Of a stretch of DNA of 64,000 nt, positions 61,520-64,000 are shown one piece after another (position 1 is the first letter of the stretch; each line of letters starts with the position of its first letter). The notes below the pieces were generated by a model. It searched no databases and had not been told where the DNA came from. It saw only the letters and a list, made by a program, of their open reading frames with translations. The position numbers were made by a program, and so were the translations under genes. This stretch comes from Mesorhizobium sp. M2D.F.Ca.ET.226.01.1.1. GTDB taxonomy: Bacteria; Pseudomonadota; Alphaproteobacteria; Rhizobiales; Rhizobiaceae. The DNA lies in contig NZ_RZOY02000004.1 in NCBI RefSeq assembly GCF_004022705.2, positions 434,001-498,000 of the forward strand, read 5' to 3'.

Positions 61520-63400
61520 TCGTTCGGCTGGTGCCGGGACCAGTCCCGTTTCGACCGATGGCGCGCTTGCGCGCTCGGCTTGCTCGCCGGACAGCATCCT
61601 GGCAAGGCGGCTGCCGGCCTTTGCCTTGAGCCGCTGGTATTGCCCGACCTCGACGATGCGCCCGTTCTCGATGGCCACGACCCAGTCGGCAAAGGCGATC
61701 ATCGATGGCCGGTGCGCGATCGTCAAAATTGTCATCTGGCCGCGCAGCGCCTCGATCGATTGAGCGATCAGCGACTGATTCTGCCAGTCGAGCGCGCTCG
61801 TCGCTTCGTCGAGGATAAGCAGCGACGGTTCGCGCAGCAGCGCCCGCGCCAAGGCGATGCGTTGCCGCTCGCCGCCGGAAAGCCGGACGCCGCGGTCGCC
61901 CACCACCGTCTCCAGCCGCAATGCCAGCCGCTCGACGAAATCGGCTGCATGGGCGTTGCGCAGCGCCGTCCAGAGCGCATCGTCGCTGGCCCCGGGCGCG
62001 GCAAGGCGCAGATTGGCGGCGATGGTGTCGTGCAGCAGGAACACGTCCTGCGGAACATAGGCGACCCTATCGCGCCAGGCCCTGCGATTTTGTGCCGTGA
62101 TTTCCACGCCGTCGGCCAGGATGCGGCCATTGGTGGGTTCGAGCAGGCCGAGCAGCATGTCGGCGATCGTGCTCTTGCCTGAACCGGAAGGGCCGATCAG
62201 CGCCGTCACCTTGCCGGCCGGCAGGCCGAAGGTGATATCGCTGACCACCGGTCTTCCGTCGCCCTCGCCATAGGCGAACGACACATCGCGGATGTTGAGG
62301 CCGTTGTCGAGCGACAGTTTTGCGCCCTGCTCGGCCATGTTCTCTTCCGGCTCGCGTTCGGCATCGAAGCGGGCCTGGAGGCTTTGCATCGAAGCGTAGG
62401 CCGGCAGGTTGATCAGCACCTGCTGGGTTTGCAACTGCATGTCCATGAAGCGCGGCGCGACCCGCATGAAGACCAGAAGCAGCACGACGATCTCCGCCAG
62501 CGACAGGTGGAAGCGAACCAGCGCGATATAGATGAACAGGCTGAGCCCGATGACGCTCGCCACCTGGAACAGGGCGGTGCCGAGCGAGGAGTTGCGGACA
62601 AAGGCGATGTTGTCGGCCTTCATCCTGTCCAGCGTCGCGCCGAGCTCGGCAAAGTAGCTTGCCTCGACATTCAGGCTTTTTGCCACCTTGATGCCGCCGA
62701 TGAACTCGGAGACCGTATGATACTGGTCCTGGCGATTGCCGGTCAGCGTGCGGCCATAGGCGCTGGCGCGCGCCCGGAACGGCCGCAGCGCGACCAGCAG
62801 CACCAGGCCGACGAGCATGGCGAAGGACGTCATCACCGGCGAGATGAACAGCGATACGACGAGATAGCCGGTCAGCAGCAGCGTCGCCTGGGTCAGCATC
62901 AGCAGCGAGAAGGCGGCCACCTGCACGCGGTCGACGTCGCCGTTCAGCGCATGGTCGAGATCGGAGCTGCGGATGCGGGTGAAGACCCCCCAGCGCGCCT
63001 TGCCGATGCTTTCGAACAGGTTCATGCGCACGCGGTTGACGAAATCATAGAGCAGCCGCGCCATGTAGACCGACTTGAAGCGGTTGAACGTCGCCTGCAG
63101 CGCCACCAAAGTGACAAGCAGGCAAAGCACCGCGGCCAGCGACAGCGTTCCGCCGGGCACCAGCCAATGCAAGGCCTCCGGCACCCGTACCGCATAATCC
63201 TGCTCGGCCTTGCCGATCAGGCGCAGCAGCGGAACGAGCAGCAGGATCGACATGCCTTCGGTGAGACTCCCGAGGATCAGGAAGGTCAGCGCCGTCGCCG
63301 TGCGCCGCCCGCCGACATGCGCCATCATGGCGCCGAAGCCGGCGACGTCCCGAAACAGCGACAGGCGAAGCTTGGAGGACCAGCCCATGTCGCGGCTCAC
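61493..63400 (-). CDS. ABC transporter, fused membrane and ATPase domains (exporter type)
   Basis: A 635-residue exporter half-transporter. The six-helix membrane domain spans about residues 20-330 (LTFLILGSLTEGMSILLLVPLLRLIG first). The ATPase has Walker A GPSGSGKST, signature LSGGERQR, Walker B LLILDEATSALD and switch TIAHRP. It starts with GTG 63400 inside the kinase-like gene's stop (GTGA), so it is translationally coupled to that gene. It probably exports a lipid-linked or peptide product. The C-terminal ~55 residues (from QRLKAKAGSRLARML) are a variable tail. Confidence 0.93.
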   Translation of the reverse strand: MSRDMGWSSKLRLSLFRDVAGFGAMMAHVGGRRTATALTFLILGSLTEGMSILLLVPLLRLIGKAEQDYAVRVPEALHWLVPGGTLSLAAVLCLLVTLVALQATFNRFKSVYMARLLYDFVNRVRMNLFESIGKARWGVFTRIRSSDLDHALNGDVDRVQVAAFSLLMLTQATLLLTGYLVVSLFISPVMTSFAMLVGLVLLVALRPFRARASAYGRTLTGNRQDQYHTVSEFIGGIKVAKSLNVEASYFAELGATLDRMKADNIAFVRNSSLGTALFQVASVIGLSLFIYIALVRFHLSLAEIVVLLLVFMRVAPRFMDMQLQTQQVLINLPAYASMQSLQARFDAEREPEENMAEQGAKLSLDNGLNIRDVSFAYGEGDGRPVVSDITFGLPAGKVTALIGPSGSGKSTIADMLLGLLEPTNGRILADGVEITAQNRRAWRDRVAYVPQDVFLLHDTIAANLRLAAPGASDDALWTALRNAHAADFVERLALRLETVVGDRGVRLSGGERQRIALARALLREPSLLILDEATSALDWQNQSLIAQSIEALRGQMTILTIAHRPSMIAFADWVVAIENGRIVEVGQYQRLKAKAGSRLARMLSGEQAERASAPSVETGLVPAPAERSVEAASGA

Positions 63401-64000
63401 CTCGTCCCCGACACCAGATCGGCTTCGATCGCGGCGACCGCTTCATCGATCCGGTCGAGCCCGGTGGGCACTTCGAGGCGGCCGACGCCGACCTGCCCGG
63501 CAATTAGCGCGCATTGGCGAAGATGCGCGGCGGCGACATCGTCCGGCAGCGCCTGTCGGCCGAACCGCGTGATATAGGAGAATTTAAGGATCGCCGGCAG
63601 CGCGGCGGTGCCGGTCATTGGCGAGATCGCCGCCCGCTCGCCGCGCTCGAGCATATAGAGGCGCGATACCGGAACGGCTTCGGCGGCAAATCCGTCGCGC
63701 AGCCGATGCTGTGCCTTGTCGATTTGCGGATGCACTTGCGGCCGCACGTCCGCCTGATCGAGGCGGATGGCGCCGGCTGCATCTGCGGCGAGTTTGAGCT
63801 GCGGAAATCCGGGCAGGATCATCGGCCGGTCCGGATCGGACAAATCCAGCGCCACGACATCGTCGCTCAAGAGCCGATGGCCGGCGCGGATCATCGCGCC
63901 CGCCGTCGTCGACTTGCCGGCGCCCTTGTCGCCCATGAAGATCACGCTCTTGCCGCCGACGGCAATGGCGCTGGCATGCAGCACGAGCAACCCGCGCTGA
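63397..64000 (-). CDS. HprK-like kinase domain protein, 5' end outside window
   Basis: At least 200 residues of an HPr-kinase-C-type P-loop protein. It has LLVLHASAIAVGGKSVIFMGDKGAGKSTTAGAMIRAGHRLLSDDVVALD (Walker A GDKGAGKST, Walker B-like LSDDVVALD). The frame is open to the last base of the window, so the start is beyond it. It lacks the N-terminal domain and phosphatase loop expected of true HPr kinase/phosphatase. Such stand-alone domains occur in peptide (lasso-type) and polysaccharide clusters. It is coupled to the ABC exporter. Confidence 0.85.
   Translation of the reverse strand, partial: QRGLLVLHASAIAVGGKSVIFMGDKGAGKSTTAGAMIRAGHRLLSDDVVALDLSDPDRPMILPGFPQLKLAADAAGAIRLDQADVRPQVHPQIDKAQHRLRDGFAAEAVPVSRLYMLERGERAAISPMTGTAALPAILKFSYITRFGRQALPDDVAAAHLRQCALIAGQVGVGRLEVPTGLDRIDEAVAAIEADLVSGTR

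Overview
This is a high-GC alphaproteobacterial window, most likely from a Mesorhizobium-type member of the Rhizobiales. The support is a conserved core block (S1 ribosomal protein, cytidylate kinase, class II EPSP synthase, FYDLN-acid protein, tRNA-Ala), many CUT1 sugar ABC systems, an exoY/exoF/exoX-like exopolysaccharide block, and Rhizobiales-type intergenic palindromes including a RIME-like element. No integrase, transposase, CRISPR array or rRNA was seen.

Layout. 1-8.7 kb: end of a capsule-type glycosyltransferase, an SDR, then rpsA, cmk and aroA (minus), the FYDLN-acid gene and tRNA-Ala(GGC) (plus), a Lys-rich DUF6496-like protein, a PEBP protein and a lipoprotein. 9-23.2 kb: a large catabolic locus for an L-fucose-like deoxysugar. 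It has two MaoC-fold proteins, a CaiB-type CoA transferase, a lactonase-type amidohydrolase, an IclR regulator, a complete CUT1 importer, two enolase-superfamily dehydratases (one an L-fuconate dehydratase), a RhaM-type mutarotase, a Gfo/Idh/MocA oxidoreductase and a 2-keto-3-deoxyfuconate dehydrogenase-like SDR. AT-rich palindromes lie in front of its transcription units. 23.2-25.9 kb: a DUF2161 protein and a divergent GlxA-type AraC regulator / isocyanide hydratase-like pair. 25.9-32.2 kb: a GntR regulator, a PLP transsulfuration-family enzyme and a second CUT1 importer. 32.2-34 kb: the scar of a peptide-type ABC operon, with two 5'-truncated genes joined head to head.

34-43.4 kb: a membrane protein, an aldehyde dehydrogenase and a DUF1349 protein among palindromic repeats; then a surface-glycan region with a frameshifted GT10 fucosyltransferase, an OCH1-like/Anp1-like fusion, a GT2-GT4 fusion and, in the same apparent operon, a solitary primase-polymerase domain. 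A LuxR-type regulator follows, divergent from 43.4-56 kb: acetone-carboxylase-type acxABC, two SDRs, a BetI-like TetR, a zinc alcohol dehydrogenase and a betaine-type ABC importer with a fused double permease. 56-64 kb: exopolysaccharide genes (O-antigen ligase/polymerase, acyltransferase, exoF, exoY), a 607-bp divergent region, an exoX-like repressor, an ABC exporter and an HprK-like kinase running off the window end.

Working together: the IclR locus should import a 6-deoxyhexose and convert it through lactone, acid and 2-keto-3-deoxy acid. The CoA transferase and MaoC pair suggest a CoA-dependent end of the route, because no fumarylacetoacetate-hydrolase-type gene is present. The acx block points to ketone carboxylation fed by alcohol dehydrogenases. 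All substrate assignments are inferences from families and context.
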